Below, piece after piece: positions 17,069-26,151 of a stretch of 48,933 nt of DNA (within the stretch, counting starts at the first letter, position 1; each line of letters begins with the position of its first letter). The translations under genes were made by a program, and so were the position numbers. The stretch is from positions 20,582 through 69,514 of the forward strand of contig PAQF01000021.1 in the NCBI GenBank assembly GCA_002709695.1. Direction: 5' to 3'. This stretch comes from Candidatus Poribacteria bacterium. GTDB lineage: Bacteria > Poribacteria > WGA-4E > UBA9662. Under the pieces are notes generated by a model that saw nothing but the letters and a program-made list of their open reading frames with translations, had not been told where the DNA came from and did no database searches.

Positions 17069-19363
17069 ATGGACATCCCTCAATTCTTGGATAAACTTTT
17101 CAGTTCCACAAGTTATCAAGACCAAATTGTTTATACAAAACACCTACCGAAACGAGATGCACAGTTCAAAAAACTATCAGAACCTATCCTTCCTCCCTTA
17201 CAAAGAGCTTTAGACCAAATTGGAATTCATCGGTTATATACACACCAAGCCGAATCAATTGATCTGATACGTAGTGGCAAAGACATTATAGTTGAAACAG
17301 GAACAGCCAGCGGTAAAACGCTTTGTTATAATATCCCTGTTATTGAGAGTATCCTAGAAAATCATTCTAACTGTGCACTCTATCTCTTTCCTACAAAAGC
17401 ATTAGCCCAAGATCAAATACGAAACATTCAGAAATTTGTAGATGCCGATACTAAACTCAAATCAATAGTAACAATAAATTCCTATGATGGAGACACTCCC
17501 AAAGAGAATCGCCCAGAAATTCGCCGATCAGTCAACATTCTCATCAGCAATCCTGACATGATTAATCTTGCAATCTTGCCGTACCATCAAAATTGGAGTC
17601 GATTCTTCCAAAATTTAAAATACATTATCATTGACGAAATGCACACTTACCATGGACCATTTGGGTCTCATATGGCTAATATCATTCGTCGATTGAGTAG
17701 AATATCCAACCATTACAGTGCAACCCCTCAATTCATATGCTGTTCAGCGACTATCGCTAACCCAATAGAATCTGCTGAAGCAATTATTAATCGCCCGATT
17801 CAACTGGTAAACCAAGATGGAGCGCCACAAGGCAATCAAACTTTCCTCATCTGGAACCCCCCAATTGTCAATTCATCAGAAAACACACGGCGCAATACCA
17901 GCTCTGAAGCACAAGAACTTGTCGCAAATTTGATGGAATCTGAGATTCAAACAATTGCCTTTACCCGAACGAGAACCACTGCAGAACTTATTTGTCGGTA
18001 TGTACGGGAGTTATTAAGCTTTGCTAGCCCAGAACTAACAGAAAGAATTCAGGCTTACCGAGGGGGTTACCTACCAGAGGATCGTCGTGAAATTGAACAA
18101 AAGCTAGCTTCAGGAGAATTGCTTAGCGTGATAACGACCAATGCACTAGAACTAGGTATTGATGTTGGTAGTTTAGACGCATGTATAATAGTTGGCTTTC
18201 CTGGTACAATTGCAAGTTTATGGCAACAGGCAGGGAGAGTTGGACGAGGATCATCCACTTCACTGATCATATTAATCACCAACAACTTACCAATAGAACA
18301 ATACCTAACACAACATCCAGAATATCTTTTTGAGCGGATGCCGGAGCAAACGGTTGTATCACCGGAAAACCCCCACATCTTAGCAGAACATCTTAGATGT
18401 GCCGCACATGAACTACCATTAAAAAAAGAATCTGATCAAAAGTTTTTCGGAAAGAAAATGCCTCTTATTGTAGATTACCTCTACAAAAAAGGGAACCTAA
18501 AGCGATCAGGACTTCAATACTACGTCCCGAAGAGTAATTATCCATCGCGTCAGATAAATCTCCGCTCTGTTCAAAACCGGTCATACGTAATCAAAGATAT
18601 TCAAACAAACGTAACCCTTGGGACTATCGACGGCACACATATTTTTTCATATGCATACCCCGGAGCAATTTATCTCCATAACTCAGAAACTTACGTGATT
18701 AAAGAACTAGACTTTGGTAGCCGAATTGCCATTGCGGAGCTTGTAAACTCTGATTATTATACTCAATCGGTTGTGACAGAACACATTGACATTATTGAAT
18801 CCAGAGGGGAAAAGAAGTGGATTGGAGGGAAAATTCAAACAGGGAAAATCCTCGTAAAGTCTCAAGCGACAGAATACCAAAAAATCACGTTCCACTCACA
18901 CGAATTCATCGGACGAAAAAGATTGAATCTACCTGAACAAAGAATGCAAACGTTGGGCACTTGGTTTGTACCAAACCCTGACCTTCCCTCTTTCATTGAA
19001 GGGAAACTACACCTGAGCTACTCCAGTGGGTTGGAAGCCATCAAAAATGCTCTGGAATCGATCTTGCCACTTTATACGATGTCAGAACAACAAAGTTGTC
19101 GAGGGAAAGTCCAACCCAACGATGTGGGAGAATTGGCAATATTCCTGTTGGACGCACACCCAGGTGGCCTTGGTTATGCCCAGACAAGCTACAACCAATT
19201 CGATCAGATGATGCTGCATATATCCGAAATCATATCAAATTGCAGTTGTGATGACGGCTGTCCTTCTTGTATTCACCAAATGCGAGTATTCCCTAGCAAT
19301 GATAAAAAACCTAGCAAGCAAACTGCAATAGAGATTTTAAAATTAATCTTTCAAAGCACCTAA
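17069..19363 (+). CDS. MrfA/YprA-like DEAD/DEAH-box helicase with C-terminal DUF1998 domain
   Basis: A 764-residue superfamily 2 helicase. The Q-like motif YTHQAES, Walker A ETGTASGKT (76-84), Walker B variant DEMH (189-192), the SAT motif in CCSATIANP and motif VI QQAGRVGRG are visible. The C-terminus carries the Cys cluster C-x-C-x3-C-x2-C (Cys725, 727, 731, 734; GCPSC), which binds metal in MrfA relatives. In Bacillus MrfA is a 3'-5' DNA helicase acting in mitomycin-lesion repair; a repair role here is inferred. The N-terminus aligns with the family so ATG 17069 is right, yet only AGG two bases upstream is available as a binding site because a terminator hairpin occupies the leader. Confidence 0.92.
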   Translation: MDIPQFLDKLFSSTSYQDQIVYTKHLPKRDAQFKKLSEPILPPLQRALDQIGIHRLYTHQAESIDLIRSGKDIIVETGTASGKTLCYNIPVIESILENHSNCALYLFPTKALAQDQIRNIQKFVDADTKLKSIVTINSYDGDTPKENRPEIRRSVNILISNPDMINLAILPYHQNWSRFFQNLKYIIIDEMHTYHGPFGSHMANIIRRLSRISNHYSATPQFICCSATIANPIESAEAIINRPIQLVNQDGAPQGNQTFLIWNPPIVNSSENTRRNTSSEAQELVANLMESEIQTIAFTRTRTTAELICRYVRELLSFASPELTERIQAYRGGYLPEDRREIEQKLASGELLSVITTNALELGIDVGSLDACIIVGFPGTIASLWQQAGRVGRGSSTSLIILITNNLPIEQYLTQHPEYLFERMPEQTVVSPENPHILAEHLRCAAHELPLKKESDQKFFGKKMPLIVDYLYKKGNLKRSGLQYYVPKSNYPSRQINLRSVQNRSYVIKDIQTNVTLGTIDGTHIFSYAYPGAIYLHNSETYVIKELDFGSRIAIAELVNSDYYTQSVVTEHIDIIESRGEKKWIGGKIQTGKILVKSQATEYQKITFHSHEFIGRKRLNLPEQRMQTLGTWFVPNPDLPSFIEGKLHLSYSSGLEAIKNALESILPLYTMSEQQSCRGKVQPNDVGELAIFLLDAHPGGLGYAQTSYNQFDQMMLHISEIISNCSCDDGCPSCIHQMRVFPSNDKKPSKQTAIEILKLIFQST

Positions 19364-19484
19364 ACATTGGTATCAAAGTGCTATTCAATGATAGAATTCC
19401 TATAATTCCCATCAAATTCTGCGGTCGCAACAATCCTTTCCCTAAGTCAATAACTAATTTTTCTTTGAACTAAGTATTATCCGC

Positions 19485-19500
19485 TCTTAACGAGTTAAGA
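19485..19500. promoter_or_regulatory. perfect palindrome, possible operator
   Basis: TCTTAACGAGTTAAGA: two 7-base arms around GA. It lies 42 bases upstream of the aldolase stump and could bind a dimeric regulator of the stump/phosphodiesterase transcript. No regulator gene is nearby. Confidence 0.35.
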
Positions 19501-19541
19501 TAAACAGCAAGCCAAAAATAACATATTTTCTAAGGAAAACA

Positions 19542-19697
19542 ATGATAAATGAAAATAAAGTAAAATCCGCGTTAAAGTTGGGGGAAACTGTGATTGGTAG
19601 TGAAGCTTCGCGCTTTGGTACTATTGATCTCGTACATATCTTTGCTCAAGCAGGTTTCGACTTTGTCTTCATCGATATGGGACAAGCTAGATTTTAA
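19542..19697 (+). pseudogene. truncated HpcH/HpaI aldolase N-terminus
   Basis: A 51-codon frame encodes an N-terminus typical of HpcH/HpaI (2,4-dihydroxyhept-2-ene-dioate/2-keto-3-deoxy-acid) aldolases: VIGSEASRF followed by HIFAQAGFDFVFIDMGQ. Family members continue for about 200 more residues with the metal and substrate sites, which are absent. The stop TAA shares a base with the ATG of the phosphodiesterase (TAATG). AAGGAAAA lies before the ATG, so the stump could still be translated and may couple translation of the next gene, which has no ribosome binding site of its own. Probably the product of a deletion joining two genes. Confidence 0.65.
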
Positions 19698-20476
19698 TGG
19701 GATTTTTAAAGAATGGTGTAACTGCTCATCGAGGTAATTCAGTTCAATTACCAGAAAACACTATGTTGGCATTTATCAGCGCCATTAGTATTGCAGTTGA
19801 TTGGATCGAAGCAGATATACGGGAAACAGCTGATGGCAAATTAGTCGTAATCCATGACGATAACACAAAAAGACTCGCTACACACAACCTATCAATTAAA
19901 AATGTCACCTATGCAGAACTGAAAGCCATCGATATCGCCCATCAATTTCGATATACTAACCAACTTACTACTGAACAATGTCCAAAATTATCAATTCCCT
20001 TATTATCTGATGTAATTAATCTGATGAAATCGCAGGGACTGACAAAAACTCAGCATTTTACGCGACTGTCGATTCACCCAAAAGTTGATTGTATTGATCA
20101 AACAATCCAACTCATTGAAAATATGAACGCTGCAATATGGGTTGGATTTAATGATAGCAACTGGGAAAATCTACGAAGAATCAGAGCATGGAACTCTGAG
20201 ATTCCAGTATTTTGGGACCGTCCTGCCGACAATGATATTAACAACGACATTGAAACAGCTAAAAAACTAGGTATTAAAAATATCATTATACAACAAACTG
20301 GAATTACCCCATCAAAAGTCAAATCTGTTCACGACGCAGAGCTTGAAATTGGAGCTTGGACGGTCAATAATCCGTCAACTATGGAGAAACTACTTAAACT
20401 TGGTATAGATCGTATCTACACTGATTGTCCAATTAACCTACTAGTAATTAAAAACCAAGATACCACCATCAAGTAA
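19697..20476 (+). CDS. glycerophosphodiester phosphodiesterase family protein
   Basis: A 259-residue GDPD TIM-barrel enzyme. The catalytic and metal residues of the family are in place: His11-Arg12 in TAHRGNS, Glu20-Asn21 in PENT, Glu38-x-Asp40 in WIEADIRET and His53-Asp54 in VIHDD. Later blocks RLSIHPKVD, WVGFND and IGAWTVNN also fit. It hydrolyses glycerophosphodiesters to an alcohol and glycerol 3-phosphate, or a related sugar phosphodiester. No signal peptide is present, so it is cytosolic. It starts inside the stop codon of the aldolase stump and lacks its own Shine-Dalgarno. A PhyH gene follows 46 bases later, so the two may share a transcript. Confidence 0.9.
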   Translation: MGFLKNGVTAHRGNSVQLPENTMLAFISAISIAVDWIEADIRETADGKLVVIHDDNTKRLATHNLSIKNVTYAELKAIDIAHQFRYTNQLTTEQCPKLSIPLLSDVINLMKSQGLTKTQHFTRLSIHPKVDCIDQTIQLIENMNAAIWVGFNDSNWENLRRIRAWNSEIPVFWDRPADNDINNDIETAKKLGIKNIIIQQTGITPSKVKSVHDAELEIGAWTVNNPSTMEKLLKLGIDRIYTDCPINLLVIKNQDTTIK

Positions 20477-20522
20477 AAATATATCCAGCCAGTTATAAAA
20501 ATCACAAAACGGAGGACTTTAA

Positions 20523-21305
20523 ATGTTAACAGAAAACCAAATAGAATCTTACCATCGCGATGGCTATGTCAAAGTTGAATCATTGTTCACTAACGAAGAG
20601 GCTGAAGAACTCGGATCAGAAATGATAAGGGTAATTTCCGAATGGGGGAGCGAGTCAATCGGCTGGCATGGCCCTTGGCGTGACATGTATCTTCCAGAAA
20701 ATGAGCGACAAAACACCAAAGCCGTATTCATGCATAACCCACACTTCTATTCTGCAGCTTGGGGACGAGTGATTTTTCATACTCGTTTAGTAGAAGCGGT
20801 ACAGTCACTGGTTGGATCAAGTGTCCAATGGCACCATACAGTACTTCATGCCAAACCCCCCGAACTTGGTACCCCATTCCCAATGCATCAGGATTATCCT
20901 TTCTACCCACATGATGGTCCTGGTTTTGTGGATTGCCTAGTTCATTTGGATGATACCCCCTTGGAAAGTGGGTGCTTACAAGTTGTACCAGGAAGTCACA
21001 AAAATGGCCCACTAGAACACATTACGGGATCTCATACCGCCCCGCATCTACCAACTGATAAATATCACCCGGATTTCATTGAAACCGTAGAAATTCCGGC
21101 GAAGGTCGGAGATGTCATTTTCTTCAGCTATTATGCAGTTCACTGGTCTAACGTAAACCGATCTGAGGAATGGAGACGCTCAGTTCGATTCGGATATCAT
21201 ACCCCAGATATTTATCCAGTTGGCAAGGATAGAAACGAGCCATACAATAATATAGTCGCCGGAGGATTCAAAGAAAAAAAGGAAACTAACACGGATCTGA
21301 CTTAA
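20523..21305 (+). CDS. phytanoyl-CoA dioxygenase (PhyH) family protein
   Basis: A 260-residue Fe(II)/2-oxoglutarate oxygenase with complete ligands: His122-x-Asp124 (PMHQDYPF), distal His207 in YAVHWSN and Arg218 eleven residues on. The start region ENQIESYHRDGYV is the typical PhyH opening. GGAGG lies 7 bases before the ATG. The motif CLQVVPGSHKNGPLEH is common in bacterial ectoine-hydroxylase-like relatives, but the substrate cannot be deduced. It follows the phosphodiesterase by 46 bases and precedes a sugar isomerase by about 170 bases, past a stem-loop. Confidence 0.92.
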   Translation: MLTENQIESYHRDGYVKVESLFTNEEAEELGSEMIRVISEWGSESIGWHGPWRDMYLPENERQNTKAVFMHNPHFYSAAWGRVIFHTRLVEAVQSLVGSSVQWHHTVLHAKPPELGTPFPMHQDYPFYPHDGPGFVDCLVHLDDTPLESGCLQVVPGSHKNGPLEHITGSHTAPHLPTDKYHPDFIETVEIPAKVGDVIFFSYYAVHWSNVNRSEEWRRSVRFGYHTPDIYPVGKDRNEPYNNIVAGGFKEKKETNTDLT

Positions 21306-21327
21306 CTGAAATAAAACACAATTAAGA

Positions 21328-21358
21328 TTAAAATACTAGAGATATCTAAAGTATTTAA
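21328..21358 (+). terminator. AT-rich stem-loop after PhyH gene
   Basis: TTAAAATACT and AGTATTTAA pair with one bulge, with the inner palindrome AGATATCT in the loop. The element is nearly fully palindromic but AT-rich and lacks a T tract, so it is a weak terminator candidate. Confidence 0.3.
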
Positions 21359-21477
21359 TTCGTGTCCAATCTCTCTTAAACGAAAATTAACTTCTAATTC
21401 TAATAACCCAGTTTATTAGACACCATAACCATATAAACACATTACATAAGGGGTTATAAAACTAAACGGAGAGAATG

Positions 21478-22293
21478 ATGATTGATGTTTGCTTCTTTGC
21501 AGATGAAGTGTCAAAAGACTTCGATCACGCTGTGAAATTAGGTGTTGAGGCAGGAGCTAATACCATTGAAATTCGGGGTGGCTTATGGGAAGACAATGTT
21601 ACCACCATCGACAATGATGGAGTCAAACGAATGCAAGATGTATTAGCAAAATATAATGCGAGAGTAACTTGCATTGGATCCCCATTCGGAAAATGCGACA
21701 TCAACAGTTTGGAAGAATATGAAAAACATCGACGCTATTTTGACAGAATGATTGAATTAGCACATGCTTTTGAAACCCACATCATCCGCGGTTTTATGTT
21801 CTGGAAACCGAATCGTAAAACTGACAAATCTCGCCCTGATTTGAGGGAATATATTGATCAGATTGTCGAAAAAATGTCGCCAATTATACCAATAGCGGAA
21901 AGTGCTAACGTGACACTGTCAATTGAGAACGAAGGATCTACTCTACTTGGAACCTGTCAAGAGGTTAAAACTGCCATTGACGCGTTAGGTAATAGCCCTG
22001 CACTTACTGTCTGCTGGGATGTTATGAATGGGGTCCACAGTGGCGAAATTCCTTATCCTGATGGATATAATTGCATAAGAGGCTTAGTCACACACTTTCA
22101 CGTTAAGCCAAATGCAAAGAAGAAAATGAATCCAGTAGGAACAACTAATATTATTTATGAAGATCTACTGACTGCTGTCATTAGTGATGGATTCAGCGGT
22201 GCTGCTAGCATAGAACATTGGGGAACTCCAGATTTAATGTTGCAAGGAATACGTGAACTACGACAAGCAATAGATCAAATGCAGGTTAACTGA
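21478..22293 (+). CDS. sugar phosphate isomerase/epimerase family (xylose isomerase-like TIM barrel)
   Basis: A protein of about 271 residues. Two ATG codons are adjacent (21475 and 21478); GGAG at 21469 spaces better with the second. The metal-binding residues expected for AP-endonuclease-2/xylose-isomerase-like barrels are visible: Glu near 150 (SIENEG), Asp near 181 (CWDVMNG), His near 208 (HFHVKP) and Glu near 246 (SIEHWG). Such proteins interconvert keto and aldo sugars or epimerise them, and often neighbour Gfo/Idh/MocA and PhyH genes in this kind of genome. The exact sugar is unknown. No clear promoter was found. Confidence 0.88.
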   Translation: MIDVCFFADEVSKDFDHAVKLGVEAGANTIEIRGGLWEDNVTTIDNDGVKRMQDVLAKYNARVTCIGSPFGKCDINSLEEYEKHRRYFDRMIELAHAFETHIIRGFMFWKPNRKTDKSRPDLREYIDQIVEKMSPIIPIAESANVTLSIENEGSTLLGTCQEVKTAIDALGNSPALTVCWDVMNGVHSGEIPYPDGYNCIRGLVTHFHVKPNAKKKMNPVGTTNIIYEDLLTAVISDGFSGAASIEHWGTPDLMLQGIRELRQAIDQMQVN

Positions 22294-22497
22294 CAAGACG
22301 AAGAACCAATCTTTCGAACTCAGACTCAGTCATCAATTGGGAGAAATTTCTGAAAAGAATTGATATCATTCAAAACGAACAACCAAATAGAAGCAAGTAG
22401 AAGCCAACATCATAATCTTGTTAAATAAAAAGCCCCTTCATTTATATGGGCGCGCCTGATCAAATCGATCAATAACAAATCAAATTAGAGGCTTTAT

Positions 22498-23817
22498 ATG
22501 CTTCCTAAAATTACAGACTTTATTCAGTCACTTATTTGGGAACGCCCCTTTGATCAATTACCCAAATGGCAATCTCCCTTAATCAAGCAAGCAAGAGTTT
22601 TAATACTAGCTTTTAAAGGATTTAATCGAGATAAGTGCCAACTTCGTGCAGCAGCATTGACTTTTTATTCCATCCTTTCACTAATTCCAATATTAGCAAT
22701 GGTTTTTGGTATTGCCAAAGGCTTCGGATTTGAACAAAAATTAGAGTTGCTACTACAAGATAAAATCGCCAACCGAGACATGGTTTCCCAAACAGGTGTC
22801 GATTGGGTAATAAGTAAAGCTAAGCTTCTACTTGAAAGTACTAGGGGAAGTTTGATTGCTGGTGTTGGGCTTACCGTGCTTATGTGGGCAGCAACTCGGG
22901 TTCTACGTCATATTGAAGCTGCACTTAACGATATCTGGGAGATAAAAAACTCCCGTCCTTGGATTAGAAGTTTCACCGATTTCCTCTCCATTATGGTGGT
23001 TGCTCCAATACTATTTATTCTAGCCCAAAGTGCAACTGTATTTATTACTAAAATAATCCAAGACCTAAGTAAAGGTATGGAATTATTAGGTTACCTATTT
23101 CTGTTGATGAAAATAGTCCCGTTTGGTCTTATCTGGTTACTATTTACTATAATCTATGTAGTTGTACCAAATACAAAAGTCAGCTTCAAGTCTGCCTTAA
23201 CTGCTGGCATCATAGTCGGAACAATTTTCCAATTTTCTCAATGGATTTTCTTCAAATCCCAAATTGGGATATCAAAATATAATGCCATCTACGGTAGTTT
23301 TGCTTTCCTGCCTCTCCTGCTGATCTGGATACAAACAGCATGGTTGATCCTACTATTGGGTGCAGAGATAGCTTTTGTTAATCAACATATCAATCGCTAT
23401 GCATTTGCTTTGGGAAACCAAGAGGTCAAACCTTCCTTCAAAAAACTAGTAACTCTTTTAATCGCTAACCTATTAGTGAAAAATTTTGTAGAAGCAAAAA
23501 GTTCGCTAACAGCCGAGGAGATTTCAGCGACCCTACACACTCCGGTACGACTAGTAAGGCAATGCATTACCGACCTAATTAACTCACAGATTATTAGTGA
23601 AGTTGGTCAGCCTAACTCCCAAGACACATCTTACCAACCAGCTAGAAGTGTTGAGAACCTGAGTGTTAGCTTCGTCTTACAAGCCATTGACGAACATGGA
23701 TTAGAAAATATTCACATCCGTGAGTCTGACGAATCCAAACGATTGTCCCAAGCCTTAGAGACTCTGAATCATGAAGTCGAACAATCTTCATCCAATATTT
23801 TATTGAAAGATATTTAG
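22498..23817 (+). CDS. YihY/BrkB (UPF0761) family inner-membrane protein
   Basis: A 439-residue integral membrane protein. The N-terminal block AAALTFYSILSLIPILAMVFGIAKGFG is cut short here to its key features: a Tyr-Ser-x-x-Ser-hydrophobic-Pro pattern that marks the YihY family. About six membrane segments span residues 45-295, with the conserved IEAALNDIWEI region between them and YNAIYGSFAFLPLLL near 260. Residues 300-420 are soluble and include a winged-helix-like stretch (LTAEEISATLHTPVRLV). Molecular function in the family is not established; earlier RNase BN assignments were withdrawn. GAGG lies 7 bases before the ATG. The following gene is on the opposite strand. Confidence 0.9.
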   Translation: MLPKITDFIQSLIWERPFDQLPKWQSPLIKQARVLILAFKGFNRDKCQLRAAALTFYSILSLIPILAMVFGIAKGFGFEQKLELLLQDKIANRDMVSQTGVDWVISKAKLLLESTRGSLIAGVGLTVLMWAATRVLRHIEAALNDIWEIKNSRPWIRSFTDFLSIMVVAPILFILAQSATVFITKIIQDLSKGMELLGYLFLLMKIVPFGLIWLLFTIIYVVVPNTKVSFKSALTAGIIVGTIFQFSQWIFFKSQIGISKYNAIYGSFAFLPLLLIWIQTAWLILLLGAEIAFVNQHINRYAFALGNQEVKPSFKKLVTLLIANLLVKNFVEAKSSLTAEEISATLHTPVRLVRQCITDLINSQIISEVGQPNSQDTSYQPARSVENLSVSFVLQAIDEHGLENIHIRESDESKRLSQALETLNHEVEQSSSNILLKDI

Positions 23818-23872
23818 CGTTTGCGAAAACTCTGCCCGACTAAATCATGCCATGTTCTGGTTACAGTTAAAA

Positions 23873-24187
23873 TTACAATTCAACAAACAAGTTAATAATA
23901 GAAGCAACCAATAACGCAATACCCACATTCAAGTTATGCTGTCCAAATCCGATTGTGGTAGAAAGGCATAATAGGCTGCCTGAGATAAATAATAAGATTG
24001 ATATTGGTACAATCCGGTAAACTCGAAGCTGTTGATGCTGAAACCATTTAACAATTCCAGCTGTATTATATGCTTCTAGCTGGAATCTTGACACCTTCCT
24101 CGACAAGTTTTTAACCAAGCCATCTAACAACCGTATACTCAATAAACTAATGGCTGTGTATAGCAACAATTGCGAGAGAGTGTTCAT
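23873..24187 (-). CDS. small hypothetical membrane protein
   Basis: A 104-residue protein with about three predicted membrane segments: residues 5-24, 60-78 and 86-103. The linker between the first two is basic (KNLSRKVSRF, FQHQQLRVYR), which would face the cytoplasm. AGAGGGA lies 6 bases before the ATG, supporting a real gene. I recognise no family. It converges with the YihY gene (55-base gap) and is downstream of the PHP gene on the same strand, separated by about 215 bases that hold nothing I recognise. Confidence 0.6.
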   Translation of the reverse strand: MNTLSQLLLYTAISLLSIRLLDGLVKNLSRKVSRFQLEAYNTAGIVKWFQHQQLRVYRIVPISILLFISGSLLCLSTTIGFGQHNLNVGIALLVASIINLFVEL

Positions 24188-24402
24188 ATAGTCCCTCTTT
24201 TCCTAATTTTGTTTGTTCTATACCTTACGATGGAGATATTGGAAAGTTACGATAGTTTTCAATTTTTTAATAATTTATCCATCTCGGAAAAACAGCATTA
24301 ACGAACTAGAAACTGAACGCCTAAAATTTTTGAACCCACCTGTACTTTTATTGACCTTTTCCAGTTTAATTCCAAACTTAAGACCTAATTTTTATTTTCG
24401 TC

Positions 24403-25134
24403 TTACATTGCAAGCAAGTGTTCTTGGCAAACCCCAATCTGATTCAAAGTTTTGAGATCTGTTTGATTATATTTTATTTCGTTTGGTTTATGTGCATCTG
24501 TACCTAAGGCAAATTTGACTCCAACCTTTTGGCCCAAGCTTACTAATGCTTTAAAAAAAGCTGGATGACTACCCAAATGGCGGGGATTGAGTTCAAAAGC
24601 AACTTCACCTTTAGCTGCTTTTGACAAAACATATGAGAGTTGATGTTTGTCATAACTAGCTAAGACAGCCGAATGATCTATACCACGAACCTTAGCTAAC
24701 AAAAATGGATGTGGAATAATAGTTGTATGTCCCCAGTCTATCGCACCTTCAATCATTTTGAGATGATGCTGGGCATACGCCGATGGATTTCTGTCAATTG
24801 GGTTTTCCACATGACTAAGGTGATAATGATTGGAAGCAACCAAGACAAAATCAAGTTTTTTTGCGGTCGCAACATCAATAGCAATAGTGTACTTATCTAT
24901 CTGTGAAACTTCACAACCTATTTGAACATTGATATTTGGGCAAAGTTTATCTCGAATACTAAAATTTTCTAATAATTTTTGTTCCCGAGACGGATCGAAA
25001 TTGTCAATATGATCAGAAATACCAATGGTTTCAAGTCCAGCTTTTTCTGCCTCACTGATGATCCGCTCCATGGTCATTTCATCGGATGCACATCGGGAAA
25101 GAGTGCTGTGAATCTGCATGTTATGAAGGCGCAT
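24403..25134 (-). CDS. PHP-domain phosphoesterase (histidinol-phosphatase-like)
   Basis: A metal-dependent PHP-fold hydrolase of about 243 residues. I place the start at ATG 25134 because AGGAG lies 5 bases upstream; a TTG at 25170 would add 12 residues. Motifs: the opening MQIHSTLSRC, GISDHID, GCEVS, ASNHYH, PHPF and GTDAHKP. The first motif normally reads His-x-His; here it is Gln-Ile-His, so one metal ligand is missing while the others remain. Family members remove phosphate from histidinol phosphate or sugar phosphates, or act in DNA repair; no histidine genes are nearby. It may belong with the SDR and MDR genes upstream on the same strand, 230 bases away. Confidence 0.82.
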   Translation of the reverse strand: MRLHNMQIHSTLSRCASDEMTMERIISEAEKAGLETIGISDHIDNFDPSREQKLLENFSIRDKLCPNINVQIGCEVSQIDKYTIAIDVATAKKLDFVLVASNHYHLSHVENPIDRNPSAYAQHHLKMIEGAIDWGHTTIIPHPFLLAKVRGIDHSAVLASYDKHQLSYVLSKAAKGEVAFELNPRHLGSHPAFFKALVSLGQKVGVKFALGTDAHKPNEIKYNQTDLKTLNQIGVCQEHLLAM

Positions 25135-25362
25135 CAATCTCCTCTTATTCGTCTTTGGCTGATTGATCAAAATTGGATTTTAGTTGCCAGGTTTAGACAG
25201 TCGACAAGGAAACATCTAGCCATTCTATTCTGAAAGCAATTAACGTGAAATTTAGTTTAAAAAATCCAAATATCAGAATAGTAGAGGGTGGAAGTATTAA
25301 CAACTCCTTCAACTGTAAAACAAAGCTCAATTACTCCTCTTTTTAGAAAGTTAAATTAGCAA

Positions 25363-26151
25363 TTATGACTCTGGCAACGCCTTAACTGATCCCGTGGACA
25401 TCCCTCCATCAACTAGTAGGGTCTGACCAGACACATACTGGCTAGCATCAGATGCCAGAAACACTACTGCACCATCCAAATCTCGTGGTTCTCCTGGACG
25501 CTTAAGAGGAATTCGATCAACTAGGTACTCAACCCATTCTTGATTTTCGTAAAGCACTTGGTTTTGAGAGGTTTTAAACCATCCAGGAGCGATACAATTA
25601 ACTGTAATACCAAATGGCCCCCAATCGTCAGCTAGGCTCATGGTAAGTTGTTTTGTGCCACCACGACTGGCACAATATGGAGCTAATCCTGCATAACCAA
25701 AAACAGATGTTAGCGAACCAATATTGATAATTCGACCATAATTACAGGGAATCATATACTTAGCGACAGCCTGAGAAACGAAAAAAGTCCCTTTTAGGTT
25801 CGTATCCACTACAGTATCCCAATCATTCCAAGTAATTTCCATTGACGGTTTGCGAATGTTACAACCAGCGTTATTAACGAGTATATCGATTTTCTGATAG
25901 TATTCTATCGTGTCCTGAACCATATTTTGGATACTATCGTGACTTCTCACATCGAGCTCCAAGGGGAGAACTTTTCTGCCCATCTCTTCAACTTCTTTTT
26001 TGAAGCCTAGCAATGAATTGGAGTCCCTGCTAGTAATAACCAGATCTGCACCAGATTTAGCCAATGCTCGGCCCATGTATTGACCAAGTCCTCGGCTTGT
26101 ACCAGTTACTATTGCAACTTTACCTGATAAATCGAAGAAATTATCTGCCAT
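25363..26151 (-). CDS. short-chain dehydrogenase/reductase (gluconate 5-dehydrogenase-like)
   Basis: A 262-residue classical SDR. The cofactor loop TGTSRGLG is at 17-24, NNAG at 93-96, catalytic Ser146 and Tyr159. The position of the catalytic lysine (YxxxK) is Arg163 in YCASR. The C-terminal APGWFKT and VSGQTLLVDGG blocks are typical of gluconate 5-dehydrogenase and related sugar-acid dehydrogenases. GAGGTG lies about 9 bases before the ATG. It follows the MDR dehydrogenase by 67 bases on the same strand, so the two are probably cotranscribed and may perform successive redox steps in sugar or polyol use. Activity may be altered by the Lys-to-Arg change; some SDRs carry Arg naturally. Confidence 0.9.
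   Translation of the reverse strand: MADNFFDLSGKVAIVTGTSRGLGQYMGRALAKSGADLVITSRDSNSLLGFKKEVEEMGRKVLPLELDVRSHDSIQNMVQDTIEYYQKIDILVNNAGCNIRKPSMEITWNDWDTVVDTNLKGTFFVSQAVAKYMIPCNYGRIINIGSLTSVFGYAGLAPYCASRGGTKQLTMSLADDWGPFGITVNCIAPGWFKTSQNQVLYENQEWVEYLVDRIPLKRPGEPRDLDGAVVFLASDASQYVSGQTLLVDGGMSTGSVKALPES

Noticed and set aside
18067-18378. 103-codon minus-strand open frame inside the helicase gene
   Set aside because: Fully antisense to conserved helicase motifs; it is a shadow of the real frame.
22425-22490. Possible terminator or riboswitch before the YihY gene (GCCC...GGGC and TGATC...GATCA)
   Set aside because: Stems of only four to five base pairs without T tract or conserved riboswitch features.
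25225-25281. Inverted repeat CTATTCTGA / TCAGAATAG between the PHP and SDR genes
   Set aside because: Nine-base arms with a 39-base spacer and no associated promoter or T tract; may be chance.
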